From Paramacrobiotus metropolitanus (taxonomy: Eukaryota; Tardigrada; Eutardigrada; Parachela; Macrobiotidae): a stretch of 64,000 nucleotides of DNA. Shown here one piece after another: positions 11,310 to 23,100 of this stretch. Below the pieces are notes generated by a model that made no database searches, was not told where the DNA came from, and saw only the letters and a list, made by a program, of their open reading frames with translations. The translations under genes were made by a program, and so were the position numbers. The stretch's first letter is position 1. The number at the start of each line of letters is the position of its first letter. Location: assembly GCF_019649055.1 (NCBI RefSeq), contig NW_026570335.1, positions 1-64,000 of the forward strand. Reading direction: 5' to 3'.

Positions 11310-14076
11310 CGAGATTTTAATGGTGCTCTGAAATTTAAAAGCAACAGCTTCCCGCAGCAGATTTTAGTAATTTTGAAATTTGAAATTTAAAATTTCGAGA
11401 TTTTAATGGTGCTCTGAAATTTACAAGCAACAGCTATCCAATGCAGATTTTGATTAAATTTTAAATTTCGAGATTTTAATGGTGCTCTGAAATTTACAAG
11501 CAACAGCTACCGAATGCAGATTTTGAATAAATTTGAAATTTGAAATTTTCATATAAATTTCGAGATTTTAATGATGCTCTGAAATTTAAAAGCAACAGCT
11601 ATCCAATGCAGATTTTAGTAATTTTGAAATTTGAAATTTAAAATTTCGAGATATAATGGTGCTCTGAAAATTACAAGCAACAGTTATCCAATGCAGATTT
11701 TGATTAAATTTGAAATTTAAAATTATCATATAAATTTCGAGATTTTAATGATGCTCTGAAATTTAAAAGCAACAGCTATCCAATGCAGATTTTAGTAATT
11801 TTGAAATTTGAAATTTAAAATTTTGAGATTTAATGGTGCTCTGAAATTTACAAGCAACAGTTATCCAATGCAGATTTTGATTAAATTTGATATTTGAAAT
11901 TTTCATATAAATTTCGAGATCTTAGTGATGCTCTGAAATTTAAAAACAACAGCTTCTCGCAGCAGATTTTAGTAATTTTAAACATGAAATTTCGAGATTT
12001 TAATGGTGCTCTGAAATTTAAAAGCAACAGCTTCCCGCAGCAGATTTTAGTAATTTTGAAATTTGAAATTTAAAAATTCGAGATTAATGGTGCTCTGAAA
12101 ATTACAAGCAACAGTTATCCAATGCAGATTTTGATTAAATTTGATATTTGAAATCTTCATATAATTTTCGAGATTTAAGTGATGCTCTGAAATTTAAAAG
12201 CAACAGCTATCCAATGCAGATTTTGATTAAATTTTAAATTTCGAGATTTTAATGGTGCTCTGAAATTTACAAGCAACAGCTACCGAATGCAGATTTTGAT
12301 TAAATTTGAAATTTGAAATTTTCATATAAATTTCGAGATTTTAATGATGCTCTGAAATTTAAAAGCAACAGCTATCCAATGCAGATTTTAGTAATTTTGA
12401 AATTTGAAATTTAAAATTTCGAGATTTAATGGTGCTCTGAAAATTACAAGCAATAGTTATCCAATGCAGAATTTGATTAAATTTGAAATTTGAAATTTTC
12501 ATATAAATTTCGAGATTTTAATGATGCTCTGAAATTTAAAAGCAACAGCTATCCAATGCAGATTTTAGTAATTTTGAAATTTGAAATTTAAAATTTTTAG
12601 ATTTAATGGTGCTCTGAAATTTACAAGCAACAGTTATCCAATGCAGATTTTGATTAAATTTGATATTTGAAATTTTCATATAAATTTCGAGATCTTAGTG
12701 ATGCTCTGAAATTAAAAAACAACAGCTTCTCGCAGCAGATTTTAGTAGTTTTTAAACATGAAATTTCGAGATTTTAATAGTGCTCTGAAATTTAAAAGCA
12801 ACAGCTTACCGCAGCAGATTTTAGTAATTTTGAAATTTGAAATTTAAAAATTCGAGATTAATGGTGCTCTAAAAATTACAAGCAACAGTTATCCAATGCA
12901 GATTTTGATTAAATTTGATATTTGAAATTTTCATATAATTTTCGAGATTTAAGTGATGCTCTGAAATTTAAAAGCAACAGCTATCCAATGCAGATTTTAG
13001 TAATTTTGAAATTTGAAATTTAAAAATTCGAGATATAATGGTGCTCTGAAAATTACAAGCAACAGTTATCCAATGCAGATTTTGATTAAATTTGATATTT
13101 GAAATTTTCATATAATTTTCGAGATTTAAGTGATGCTCTGAAATTTAAAAACAACATCTTCCCGCAGCAGATTTTAGTAATTTTCAAACTTGAAATTTCG
13201 AGATTTTAATGGTGCTCTGAAATTTACAAGCAACAGCTATCGAATGCAGATTTTGATTAAATTAGAAATTTGAATTTGAAATTTTCATATAAACTTCGAG
13301 ATTTTAATGATGCTCTGAAATTTAAAAGCAACAGCTATCCAATGCAGATTTTGATTAAATTTGATATTTGAAATTTTCATATAAATTTCGAGATCTTAGT
13401 GATGCTCTGAAATTAAAAAACAACAGCTTCTCGTAGCAGATTTTAGTAGTTTTTAAACATGAAATTTCGAGATTTTGATAGTGCTCTGAAATTTAAAAGC
13501 AACAGCTTACCGCAGCAGATTTTAGTAATTTTGAAATTTGAAATTTAAAAATTCGAGATTAATGGTGCTCTAAAAATTACAAGCAACAGTTATCCAATGC
13601 AGATTTTGATTAAATTTGATATTTGAAATTTTCATATAATTTTCGAGATTTAAGTGATGCTCTGAAATTTAAAAACAACAGCTTCCCGCAGCAGATTTTA
13701 GTAATTTTCAAACTTGAAATTTCGAGATTTTAATGGTGCTCTGAAATTCACAAGCAACAGCTATCGAATGCAGATTTTGATTAAATTTGAAATTTGAAAT
13801 TTTCATATAAACTTCGAGATTTTAATGATGCTCTGAAATTTAAAAGCAACAGCTATCCAATGCAGATTTTAGTAATTTTGAAATTTGAAATTTAAAAATT
13901 CGAGATAAAATGGTGCTCTGAAAATTACAAGCAACAGTTATCCAATGCAGATTTTGATTAAATTTGATATTTGAAAGTTTCATATAATTTTCGAGATTTT
14001 AATGGTGCTCTGAAATTTAAAAGCAACAGCTTCCCGCAGGAGATTTTAGTAATTTTAAATTTGAAATTTAAAATTT

Positions 14077-14250
14077 CGAGATTTTAATGGTGCTCTGAAA
14101 TTAACAAGCAAGAGCTTTTTGCAGCAAATTTCAGTAAAATTATAAACCTGGAATTTTTATCCGGAATTTAAGATTTTAGTTGTTTTTTTCAATTTACAAG
14201 CAAATGCAGATTTTAATTAAATTTGAAATTTAAAATTATCATATAAATTT
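14077..14250 (+). repeat. Divergent landmark dimer, copy 5 (174 bp), last one
   Basis: It lies 2,937 bp after copy 4 and shares the AAATTATAAACCTGG spelling with copy 3. Its L-like half carries the AAATTATCATATAAATTT tail seen in copy 2. It therefore combines features of both copies. I saw no further copy in the remaining 50 kb. Confidence 0.85.
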
Positions 14251-16050
14251 CGAGATTTTAATGATGCTCTGAAATTTAAAAGCAACAGCTATCCAATGCA
14301 GATTTTAGTAATTTTGAAATTTGAAATTTAAAATTTTTAGATTTAATGGTGCTCTGAAATTTACAAGCAACATTTATCCAATGCAGATTTTGATTAAATT
14401 TGATATTTGAAATTTTCATATAAATTTCGAGATCTTAGTGATGCTCTGAAATTAAAAAACAACAGCTTCTCGCAGCAGATTTTAGTAGTTTTTAAACATG
14501 AAATTTCGAGATTTTAATAGTGCTCTGAAATTTAAAAGCAACAGCTTACCGCAGCAGATTTTAGTAATTTTGAAATTTGAAATTTAAAAATTCGAGATTA
14601 ATGGTGCTCTAAAAATTACAAGCAACAGTTATCCAATGCAGATTTCGATTAAATTTGATATTTGAAATTTTCATATAAATTTCGAGATCTTAGTGATGCT
14701 CTGAAATTAAAAAACAACAGTTTCTCGCAGCAGATTTTAGTAGTTTTTAAACATGAATTTTCGAGATTTTAATAGTGCTCTGAAATTTAAAAGCAACAGC
14801 TTACCGCAGCAGATTTTAGTAATTTTGAAATTTGAAATTTAAAAATTCGAGATTAATGGTGCTCTAAAAATTACAAGCAACAGTTATCCAATGCAGATTT
14901 TGATTAAATTTGATATTTGAAATTTTCATATAAATTTCGAGATTTTAATGATGCTCTGAAATTTAAAAGCAACAGCTATCCAATGCAGATTTTAGTAATT
15001 TTGAAATTTGAAATTTAAAAATTCGAGATATAATGGTGCTCTGAAAATTACAAGCAACAGTTATCCAATGCACATTTTGATTAAATTTGATATTTGAAAT
15101 CTTCATATAATTTTCGAGATTTAAGTGATGCTCTGAAATTTAAAAACAACAGCTATCCAATGCAGATTTTGATTAAATTTGAAATTTCGAGATTTTAATG
15201 GTGCTCTGAAATTTACAAGCAACAGCTACCGAATGCAGATTTTGATTAAATTGAAATTTGAATTTGAAATTTTCATATAATTTTCGAGATTTAAGTGGTG
15301 CTCTGAAATTTAAAACAACAGCTTCCCGCAGCAGATTTTAGTAATTTTCAAACTTGAAATTTCGAGATTTTAATGGTGCTCTGAAATTTACAAGCAACAG
15401 CTTCCCGCAGGAGATTTCAGTTGTTTTTAAACATGAAATTTCGAGATTTTAATAGTGCTCTGAAATTTAAAAGCAACAGCTTACCGCAGCAGATTTTAGT
15501 AATTTTGAAATTTGAAATTTAAAAATTCGAGATTAATGGTGCTCTAAAAATTACAAGCAACAGTTATCCAATGCTGATTTTGATTAAATTTGATATTTGA
15601 AATTTTCATATAATTTTCGAGATTTAAGTGATGCTCTGAAATTTAAAAACAACAGCTTCCCGCAGCAGATTTTAGTAATTTTCAAACTTGAAATTTCGAG
15701 ATTTTAATGGTGCTCTGAAATTTACAAGCAACAGCTATCGAATGCAGATTTTGATTAAATTAGAAATTTGAATTTGAAATTTTCATATAAACTTCGAGAT
15801 TTTAATGATGCTCTGAAATTTAAAAGCAACAGCTATCCAATGCAGATTTTGATTAAATTTGATATTTGAAATTTTCATATAAATTTCGAGATCTTAGTGA
15901 TGCTCTGAAATTAAAAAACAACAGCTTCCCGCAGCAGATTTGAGTAATTTTCAAACTTGAAATTTCGAGATTTTAATTATGCTTTGAAATTTAAAAGCAA
16001 CAGCTTCCCGCAGCAGATTTTAGTAATTTTGAAATTTGAAATTTAAAATT

Positions 16051-16850
16051 TTGAGATTTAATGGTGCTCTGAAATTTACAAGCAACAGTTATCCAATGCA
16101 GATTTTAATTAAATTTGAAATTTGAAATTTTCATATAAATTTCGAGATCTTAGTGATGCTCTGAAATTAAAAAACAACAGCTTTTCGCAGCAGATTTTAG
16201 TAATTTTCAAACTTGAAATTTCGAGATTTTAATGGTGCTCTGAAATTTAAAAGCAACAGCTTACCGCAGCAGATTTTAGTAATTTTGAAATTTGAAATTT
16301 AAAAATTCGAGATTAATGGTGGTCTGAAAATTACAAGCAACAGTTATCCAATGCAGATTTTAATTAAATTTGATATTTGAAATTTTCATATAAATTTCGA
16401 GATATTAGTGATGCTCTGAAATTAAAAAACAACAGCTTCGCGCAGCAGATTTTAGTAATTTTCAACCTTGAAATTTCGAGATTTCAATGGTGCTCTGAAA
16501 TTTAAAAGCAACAGCTATCCAATGCAGATTTTAGTAATTTTGAAATTTGAAATTTAAAAATTCGAGATATAATGGTGCTCTGAAAATTACAAGCAACAGT
16601 TATCCAATGCACATTTTGATTAAATTTGATATTTGAATTTTCATATAATTTTCGAGATTTAAGTGATGCTCTGAAATTTAAAAACAACAGCTTCCCGCAG
16701 CAGATTTTAGTAATTTTCAAACTTGAAATTTCGAGATTTTAATGGTGCTCTGAAATTTACAAGCAACAGCTATCGAATGCAGATTTTGATTAAATTTGAA
16801 ATTTGAAATTTTCGTATAAATTTCGAGATTTTAATGATGCTCTGAAATTT
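16051..16850. repeat. Segment duplicated at 56,475-57,268
   Basis: About 800 bp of monomers here match 56,475-57,268 in order, at an offset of 40,424-40,425. The offset becomes 40,418 after one 7-bp heptamer loss in the right copy near 57,050. Shared rare spellings are AATTTTGAGATTTAATGG, ATTAATGGTGGTCTG, CTTCGCGCAGCAG, TTCAACCTTG, GATTTCAATGG and AATGCACATTTTG. A weaker third copy, with GGTGGTCTG and TCAACCTTG but not GATTTCAATGG, lies near 50,800-50,965. Confidence 0.75.
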
Positions 16851-17195
16851 AAAAGCAACAGCTATCCAATGCAGATTTTAGTAATTTTGAAATTTGAAAT
16901 TTAAAAATTCGAGATATAATGGTGCTCTGAAAATTACAAGCAACAGTTATCCAATGCACATTTTGATTAAATTTGATATTTGGATTTTCATATAATTTTC
17001 GAGATTTAAGTGATACTCTGAAATTTAAAAACAACAGCTTCCCGCAGCAGATTTTAGTAATTTTCAAACTTGAAATTTCGAGATTTTAATGGTGCTCTGA
17101 AATTTACAAGCAACAGCTATCGAATGCAGATTTTGATTAAATTTGAAATTTGAAATTTTCGTATAAATTTCGAGATTTTAATGATGCTCTGAAAT
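16502..17195. repeat. Two near-identical 347 bp four-monomer units
   Basis: Units at 16,502-16,848 and 16,849-17,195 each consist of S86, L90, S79 and L92. By eye they differ at two positions (TTGAATTTTC to TTGGATTTTC, and GATGCTCTG to GATACTCTG). Both carry the private spelling AATGCACATTTTG, exactly 347 bp apart (16,611 and 16,958). A third unit begins at 17,196 but has a different second and third monomer. This is the cleanest recent tandem duplication in the window. Confidence 0.85.
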
Positions 17196-17799
17196 TTAAA
17201 AGCAACAGCTATCCAATGCAGATTTTAGTAATTTTGAAATTTGAAATTTAAAATTTCGAGATTTAATGGTGCTCTGAAATTTACAAGCAACAGTTATCCA
17301 ATGCAGATTTTGATTAAATTGATATTTGAAATTTTCATATAAATTTCGAGATCTTAATGATGCTCTGAAATTAAAAAACAACAGCTTCCCGCAGCAGATT
17401 TTAGTAATTTTCAAACTTGAAATTTCGAGATTTTAATGGTGCTCTGAAATTTAAAAGCAACAGCTTACCGCAGCAGATTTTAGTAATTTTCAAACTTGAA
17501 ATTTCGAGATTTTAATGGTGCTCTGAAATTTACAAGCAACAGCTATCGAATGCAGATTTTGATTAAATTTGAAATTTGAAATTTTCGTATAAATTTCGAG
17601 ATTTTAATGATGCTCTGAAATTTAAAAGCAACAGCTATCCAATGCAGATTTTAGTAATTTTGAAATTTGAAATTTAAAATTCCGAGATTTAATGGTGCTC
17701 TGAAATTTACAAGCAACAGTTATCCAATGCAGATTTTGATTAAATTTGAAATTTTCATATAAATTTCGAGATCTTAGTGATGCTCTGAAATTAAAAAAC

Positions 17800-18260
17800 A
17801 ACAGCTTACCGCAGCAGATTTTAGTAATTTTGAAATTCGAAATTTAAAAATTCGAGATATAATGGTGCTCTGAAAATTACAAGCAAAAGTTATCCAATGC
17901 AGATTTTGATTAAATTTGATATTTGAATTTTCATATAATTTTCGAGATTTAAGTGATACTCTGAAATTTAAAAACAACAGCTTCCCGCAGCAGATTTTAG
18001 TAATTCTCAAACTTGAAATTTCGAGATTTTAATGGTGCTCTGAAATTTACAAGCAACAGCTATCGAATGCAGATTTTGATTAAATTTGAAATTTGAAATT
18101 TTCGTATAAATTTCGAGATTTTAATGATGCTCTGAAATTTAAAAGCAACAGCTATCCAATGCAGATTTTAGTAATTTTGAAATTTGAAATTTAAAATTTC
18201 GAGATTTAATGGTGCTCTGAAATTTACAAGCAACAGTTATCCAATGCAGATTTTGATTAA
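17800..18260. repeat. Segment duplicated at 59,941-60,400
   Basis: A block of about 460 bp is collinear with 59,941-60,400 at a constant offset of 42,141 (checked at TACCGCAGCAG, AAGCAAAAGTTATCC, TAATTCTCAAACTTG, TATCGAATGC and CGTATAAA). The spelling AATTCTCAAACTTG was seen only in these two places. The left part also resembles 29,102-29,341, with which it shares ATTCGAAATTT. Confidence 0.75.
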
Positions 18261-18650
18261 ATTTGATATTTGAAATTTTCATATAAATTTCGAGATCTTA
18301 GTGATGCTCTGAAATTAAAAAACAACAGTTTCCCGCAGCAGATTTTAGTAATTTACAAACTTGAAATTTCGAGATTTTAATGGTGCTCTGAAATTTAAAA
18401 GCAACAGCTTACCGCAGCAGATTTTAGTAATTTTGAAATTTGAAATTTAAAAATTCGAGATTAATGGTGGTCTGAAAATTACAAGCAACAGTTATCCAAT
18501 GCAGATTTTAATTAAATTTGATATTTGAAATTTTCATATAAATTTCGAGATCTTAGTGATGCTCTGAAATTAAAAAACAACAGCTTCCCGCAGCAGATTT
18601 TAGTAATTTTCAAACTTGAAATTTCGAGATTTTAATGGTGCTCTGAAATT
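18011..18650. repeat. Segment duplicated at 51,903-52,542
   Basis: About 640 bp is collinear with subarray V at a constant offset of 33,892 (checked at ACTTGAAATTTCGAG, TATCGAATGC, ATTTACAAACTTG, GATTAATGGTGGTCTG and GATCTTAGTG). No net indel is present between these anchors. The two copies diverge after about 18,650, where one continues with CGGCTTCCCGCAG and the other with CAGCTATCGAATG. The segment overlaps the block paired with 59.9 kb, so subarray II has different partners in V. Confidence 0.75.
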
Positions 18651-20159
18651 TAAAAGCAACGGCTTCCCGCAGCAGATTTGAGTAATTTTGAAATTTGAAA
18701 TTTAAAAATTCGAGATATAATGGTGCTCTGAAAATTACAAGCAACAGTTATCCAATGCAGATTTTAATTAAATTTGATATTTGAAATTTTCATATAAATT
18801 TCGAGATTTAAGTGATACTCTGAAATTTAAAAACAACAGCTTCCCGCAGCAGATTTTAGTAATTTTCAAACTTGAAATTTCGAGATTTTAATGGTGCTCT
18901 GAAATTTACAAGCAACAGCTATCGAATGCAGATTTTGATTAAATTTGAAATTTGAAATTTTCGTATAAATTTCGAGATTTTAATGATGCTCTGAAATTTA
19001 CAAGCAACAGCTATCCAATGCAGATTTAAGTAATTTTGAAATTTGAAATTTAAAATTTCGAGATTTTAATGGTGCTCTGAAATTTACAAGCAACAGCTAT
19101 CCAATGCAGATTTTGATTAAATTTGAAATTTGAAATTTAAAATTTCGAGATTTTAATGGTGTTTGAAATTTAAAAGCAACAGCTATCCAATGCAGATTTT
19201 AGTAATTTTGAAATTTGAAATTTAAAATTTCGAGATTTAATGGTGCTCTGAAAATTACAAGCAACAGTTATCCAATGCAGATTTTGATTAAATTTGATAT
19301 TTGAAATTTTCATATAAATTTCGAGATTTTAATAATGCTCCGAAATTTAAAAGCAACAGCTTCCCAATGCAGATTTTAGTAATTTTGAAATTTGAAATTT
19401 CGAGATTTTAATGGTGCTCTGAAATTTAAAAGCAACAGCTATCCAATGCAGATTTTAGTAATTTTGAAATTTGAAATTTCGAGATTTAATGGTGCTCTGA
19501 AATTTACAAGCAACAGCTATCCAATGCAGATTTTGATTAAATTTGAAATTTGAAATTTTCGTATAAATTTCGAGATTTTAATGATGCTCTGAAATTTAAA
19601 AGCAACAGCTATCCAATGCAGATTTTAGTAATTTTGAAATTTGAAATTTAAAATTCGAGATATAATGGTGCTCTGAAATTTACAAGCAACAGCTATCCAA
19701 TGCAGATTTTGATTAAATTTGAAATTTGAAATTTTCATATAAATTTCGAGATTTTAATGATGCTCTGAAATTTAAAAGCAACAGCTATCCAATGCAGATT
19801 TTAGTAATTTTGAAATTTGAAATTTAAAATTTCGAGATTTAATGGTGCTCTGAAAATTACAAGCAACAGTTATCCAATGCAGATTTTGATTAAATTTGAA
19901 ATTTTCATAAATTTCGAGATTTTAATGATGCTCTGAAATTTAAAAGCAACAGCTATCAATGCAGATTTTAGTAATTTTGAAATTTGAAATTTACAATTTC
20001 GAGATTTTAATGGTGCTCTGAAAATTACAAGCAACAGTTATCCAATGCAGATTTTGATTAAATTTGATATTTGAAATTTTCATATAAATTTCGAGATCTT
20101 AGTGATGCTCTGAAATCAAAAAACAACAGCCTCCCGCGGCAGATTTTAGTAATTTTCAA

Positions 20160-23100
20160 ACTTGAAATTTCGAGATTTTAATGGTGCTCTGAAATTTAAA
20201 AGCAACAGCTTACCGCAGCAGATTTTAGTAATTTTGAAATTTAAAAATTTCGAGATTTAATGGTGCTCTGAAATTTACAAGCAACAGTTATCCAATGCAG
20301 ATTTTGATTAAATTTGATATTTGAAATTTTCATATAATTTCGAGATTTTAGTGATGCTCTGAAATTTAAAAACAACAGCTTCCCGCAGCAGATTTTAGTA
20401 ATTTTCAAACTTGAAATTTCGAGATTTTAATGGTGCTCTGAAATTTACAAGCAACAGCTATCGAATGCAGATTTTGATTAAATTTGAAATTTGAAATTTT
20501 CGTATAAATTTCGAGATTTTAATGATGCTCTGAAATTTAAAAGCAACAGCTATCCAATGCAGATTTTAGTAATTTTGAAATTTGAAATTTAAAATTTCGA
20601 GATTTAATGGTGCTCTGAAATTTACAAGCAACAGTTATCCAATGCAGATTTTGATTAAATTTGAAATTTTCATATAAATTTCGAGATCTTAGTGATGCTC
20701 TGAAATTTAAAAGCAACAGCTATCGCAGCAGATTTTAGTAATTTTGAAATTTGAAATTTAAAATTCGAGATTTTAATGGTGCTCTGAAATTTACAAGCAA
20801 CAGTTATCCAATGCAGATTTTGATTAAATTTGATATTTGAAATTTTCATATAATTTCGAGATTTTAAGTGATGCTCTGAAATTTAAAGCAACAGCCTCAA
20901 TGCAGATTTTAGTAATTTTCAAACTTGAAATTTCGAGATTTAAGTGGTGCTCTGAAATTTAAAAGCAACAGCTATCGAATGCAGATTTTGATTAAATTTG
21001 AAATTTGAAATTTTCATATAAGTTTCGAGATTTTAACGGTGCTTTGAAATTTAAAAGCAACAGCTATCCCGCAGCAGATTTTAGTAATTTTGAAATTTGA
21101 AATTTACAATTTCGAGATTTTAATGGTGCTCTGAAAATTACAAGCAACAGCTATCCAATGCAGATCTTGATTAAATTTGAAATTTGAAATTTTCATATAA
21201 ATTTCGAGATTTTAATGATGCTCTGAAATTTAAAAGCAACAGCTTCCCGCAGCAGATTTTAGTAATTTTGAAATTTGAAATTTCGAGATTTTTAATGGTG
21301 CTCTGAAATTTAAAAGCAACAGTTATCCAATGCAGATTTTAGTAATTTTGAAATTTGAAATTTAAAAAATTTCGATTTTAATGGTGCTCTGAAATTTAAA
21401 GCAACAGTTATCCAATGCAGATTTTGATTAAATTTGAAATTTGAAATTTCGTATAAATTTCGAGATTTTAATGATGCTCTGAAATTTAAAAGCAACAGCT
21501 ATCCAATGCAGATTTTAGTAATTTTGAAATTTGAAATTTAAAATTTCGAGATTTAATGGTGCTCTGAAATTACAAGCAACAGTTATCCAATGCAGATTTT
21601 GATTAAATTTGATATTTGAAATTTTCATATAAATTTCGAGATTTAGTGATGCTCTGAAATTTAAAAGCAACAGCTTCCGCAGCAGATTTTAGTAATTTTC
21701 AAACTTGAAATTTCGAGATTTTAATGGTGCTCTGAAATTTAAAAGCAACAGCTTCCCGCAGCAGATTTTAGTAATTTTGAAATTTGAAATTTAAAATTTC
21801 GAGATTTTAATGGTGCTCTGAAAATTACAAGCAACAGCTATCCAATGCAGATCTTAATCAAATTTGAAATTTGAAATTTTCATATAAATTTCGAGATTTT
21901 AATGGTGCTCTGAAATTTAAAAGCAACAGCTTCCCGCAGCAGATTTTAGTAATTTTCAAACTTGAAATTTCGAGATTTTAATGGTGCTCTGAAATTTAAA
22001 AGCAACAGCTTACCGCAGCAGATTTTAGTAATTTTGAAATTTGAAATTTAAAATTCGAGATTTTAATGGTGCTCTGAAATTACAAGCAACAGTTATCCAA
22101 TGCAGATTTTGATTAAATTTGATATTTGAAATTTTCATATAAATTTCGAGATTTTAAGTGATGCTCTGAAATTTAAAAACAACAGCTATCCAATGCAGAT
22201 TTTAGTAATTTTCAAACTTGAAATTTAAAATTTCGAGATTTAATGGTGCTCTGAAATTTACAAGCAACAGCTATCCGAATGCAGATTTTGATTAAATTTG
22301 AAATTTTCATATAAATTTCGAGATTTTAATGATGCTCTGAAATTTAAAAGCAACAGCTATCCAATGCAGATTTTAGTAATTTTGAAATTTGAAATTTAAA
22401 TTTCGAGATTTAATGGTGCTCTGAAAATTACAAGCAACAGTTATCCAATGCAGATTTTGATTAAATTTGATATTTGAAATTTTCATATAAATTTCGAGAT
22501 CTTAGTGATGCTCTGAAATTTAAAAAACAACAGCCACGCAGCAGATTTTAGTAATTTTCAAATTTGAAATTTCGAGATTTTAATGGTGCTCTGAAATTTA
22601 AAAGCAACAGCTTACTCAATGCAGATTTTAGTAATTTTGAAATTTGAAATTTAAAAATTTTCGAGATTTAATGGTGCTCTGAAATTTACAAAGCAACAGT
22701 TATCCAATGCAGATTTTGATTAAATTTGATATTTGAAATTTTCATATAAATTTCGAGATTTTAGTGATGCTCTGAAATTTAAAACAACAGCTTCCGCAGC
22801 AGATTTTAGTAATTTTCAAATTTGAAATTTCGAGATTTTAATGGTGCTCTGAAATTTACAAGCAACAGTTATCCAATGCAGATTTTGATTAAATTTGATA
22901 TTTAAAATTTTCATATAAATTTCGAGATTTTAATGATGCTCTGAAATTTAAAAGCAACAGCTATCCAATGCAGATTTTAGTAATTTTGAAATTTGAAATT
23001 TAAAATTTCGAGATTTAATGGTGCTCTGAAATTTACAAGCAACAGTTATCCAATGCAGATTTTGATTAAATTTGAAATTTTCATATAAATTTCGAGATCT

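Larger units (their letters stand above)
1..15970. repeat. Subarray I: ~430 bp higher-order units with private variants
   Basis: This stretch is marked by variants I did not find further right: AAACATGAAATTT S tails (first near 1,823, last near 15,431), GCAGGAG core boxes (from about 3,180 to 15,411), CATATAAACTTCGAG L tails (from about 1,219 to 15,788), GCAGAATTTGATTAAATTT L tails, and a divergent landmark dimer. The recurring order is S86, L91, S79 (AAACATG), S86 (TTACCGCAGCAG), L. The order is interrupted by extra or missing monomers, so the higher-order pattern is a mosaic rather than a clean ladder. There are no genes in it. The right boundary is approximate. Confidence 0.75.
15970..20160. 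repeat. Subarray II: 347 bp units and CGTATAAATTT tails
   Basis: From here the subarray I markers are gone and a new set appears: TTTTCGTATAAATTTCGAG L tails (first near 16,811), GATACTCTG for GATGCTCTG, ATTAATGGTGGTCTG (16,311 and 18,459), ATTTACAAACTTG S tails (18,351) and TAATTCTCAAACTTG (18,001). Many of the same rare spellings return in subarray V at 50-62 kb. The stretch contains only satellite monomers. Boundaries are approximate. Confidence 0.7.
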
